The position numbers and the translations under genes were made by a program. From NCBI GenBank assembly GCA_031552995.1, contig JAVBMB010000063.1, positions 1 to 51,286 of the forward strand: DNA of 51,286 nt, in the 5' to 3' direction. This document shows, piece by piece, positions 50,228 to 51,286 of the stretch; positions within the stretch are counted from its first letter, which is position 1; each line of letters starts with the position of its first letter. Below the pieces are notes generated by a model. It did not search any database, was not told the origin of the DNA, and saw only the letters and a list, made by a program, of their open reading frames with translations. This DNA comes from JAVBMB01 sp031552995 (lineage in GTDB: Bacteria > Bacillota > Clostridia > Oscillospirales > Butyricicoccaceae).

Positions 50228-51286
50228 ACGCTGCCTCCTCCGGCCTTGCCGCCCTTGCGCAAACTAAGTTTTCTGCCCTCTCTGTCAAGCAGCCTGATGT
50301 GAAAAATCCCGCTCGTGATTCCGCTTACTATCATCGGCAGATAATATGTGCAGCCTCGGACGAGTACAAGCGCCGGCACAAGATACGCCGGCCCGTATAT
50401 GTCCCTGTACAGTCCGATGAACACACCCTCCGAAATACCCACTGCCCCCGGCAGCGGAAGGGAATCGACAGAGAATGACAGCCCGATTTGGATTGCCATG
50501 ACGTCAAGCCACGTCAGCGAGTTCATGCCAAAGGCGCGGTATATGCAGTACGCCACCGAAAACATAGCCGCCCGCTGGCAAGCCGTCAGAAAATACAACT
50601 TCACCGACAGCCACGGCCTCGCTTTGATAATATCGGCCGCTTTGTGATACTTGTCCACCTGGCGGTCGGCTTTCTCCATGAACTTTTCCCTGTTCTTTAC
50701 AATCCTCAGCTTAACAAGAACGCGTACCACAAGCTGAAGAAGGCTGTAAACGAGTTTTTTTGAAAACATCACAAACAGCAACAGCATCATCATGAAGACA
50801 TTCAGGAACACGCCTATCGAAAACAGTACCCTGAAATGCGGCAAATCCCAAAACACAAACCCTGTTTTAAAAAATATCAGCGGCAGCCCAAGCGTAAGCA
50901 GCACCAGCTTGAAAATAACGGTCACAAACATCAGCGCTATTGCAGATTGCGATACCGGTATAGCCTCCCGCGACATATAGTAAACCTGCACCGGCTGCCC
51001 TCCGGACGATGACGGGGTAATTGCCGAAAAATATATGCCGACAAGCGAGTATTTTATCGCGGTAACAAGTGACATCGGCTTGCCGACAGACGAAATTGAT
51101 ACCTTAAGGTTGAGCGCGTCAAAGAAGATATATCCGCACACAAGCAGCGCCGCCATGATAAAATACTTTAAATCAATCTCAGCGATAATATCAAAGCATT
51201 GTTCAATGCTGTACTGTCTGAACAGCATCGTATATGTCAGCACAAACAGCGCCAGCATAACGGCGATGCTTATAAAGTATTTCTTT
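50224..51286 (-). CDS. flippase-like (lysylphosphatidylglycerol synthase TM) protein, 5' end beyond window
   Basis: About 354 codons are visible and the frame is open at the window end. It is a polytopic membrane protein of the LPG_synthase_TM/UPF0104 type, with about seven to eight segments, a FSAITPSSSGGQPVQVYYMSRE loop and a LPLPGAVGISEGVFIGLY motif that mark the flippase-like family. No acyltransferase domain follows, unlike MprF. It sits first in the visible part of the operon with pssA and psd, so a role in moving or sensing phospholipids is plausible. The product of the missing start is unseen. Confidence 0.9.
   Translation of the reverse strand, partial: KKYFISIAVMLALFVLTYTMLFRQYSIEQCFDIIAEIDLKYFIMAALLVCGYIFFDALNLKVSISSVGKPMSLVTAIKYSLVGIYFSAITPSSSGGQPVQVYYMSREAIPVSQSAIALMFVTVIFKLVLLTLGLPLIFFKTGFVFWDLPHFRVLFSIGVFLNVFMMMLLLFVMFSKKLVYSLLQLVVRVLVKLRIVKNREKFMEKADRQVDKYHKAADIIKARPWLSVKLYFLTACQRAAMFSVAYCIYRAFGMNSLTWLDVMAIQIGLSFSVDSLPLPGAVGISEGVFIGLYRDIYGPAYLVPALVLVRGCTYYLPMIVSGITSGIFHIRLLDREGRKLSLRKGGKAGGGSV

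Overview
The window looks like chromosomal DNA of an endospore-forming, fairly GC-rich clostridium, probably close to Oscillospiraceae/Ruminococcaceae. The evidence is a T-box leader on valS, the sporulation genes yqfC, yqfD and ylbJ, the Firmicute order yqfC-yqfD-phoH-ybeY-(GNAT)-era-recO, Shine-Dalgarno sites before nearly every gene, and frequent GTG/TTG starts. I see no phage, CRISPR array, rRNA, tRNA or intact insertion sequence.

Layout. 1-2500 (minus): 3'-truncated valS with its promoter and T-box leader. 2694-5087 (plus): polar amino acid ABC transporter. 5136-6198 (minus): two small genes, DUF3795 and a helical protein. 6333-10131 (minus): Crh-like HPr, then uvrC-rsmD-coaD and a coiled-coil gene. 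10315-18930 (minus): housekeeping and sporulation cluster yqfC-yqfD-phoH-ybeY-GNAT-era-yqzL-recO-mutS2-DUF554. 19012-20445 (plus): ylbJ and a zinc-ribbon protein. 20500-23067 (minus): class A penicillin-binding protein. 23278-24713 (plus): small secreted protein and a class C beta-lactamase-like hydrolase. 24919-26154 (minus): lipoprotein preceded by a short coupled ORF and a structured, attenuator-like leader that holds a 34-codon ORF. 26584-27437 (plus): cysteine-rich protein and a DUF6487-like zinc ribbon.

27597-28781 (minus): PatB-type C-S lyase, divergent from a complete oligopeptide ABC operon (29077-36146) that ends in a serine hydrolase with a helical-repeat tail and is followed by a YheO-type regulator. 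37130-39307 (plus): PadR - DUF1700/DUF4097 - small protein - PspC envelope-type operon with a clear operator. 39482-40282: a tentative minus-strand small ORF and a plus-strand unknown gene. 40611-43636 (plus): GntR(YtrA)-ABC-permease operon with a palindromic operator, then a cell-wall amidase (43686-44351). 44418-45455 (minus): M42 peptidase, divergent from a two-gene radical SAM/DUF4130 DNA-metabolism module (45629-47777). 47871-51286 (minus): membrane flippase-like gene, pssA, psd and an HExxH protein in one tight phosphatidylethanolamine operon that runs off the window.

Least explained are the structured leader at 25930-26154, the radical SAM pair, the HPr with Tyr at residue 15, the HExxH protein in the phospholipid operon, and the PadR/DUF4097/PspC unit. 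All functions are inferred from reading motifs; no database search was run.
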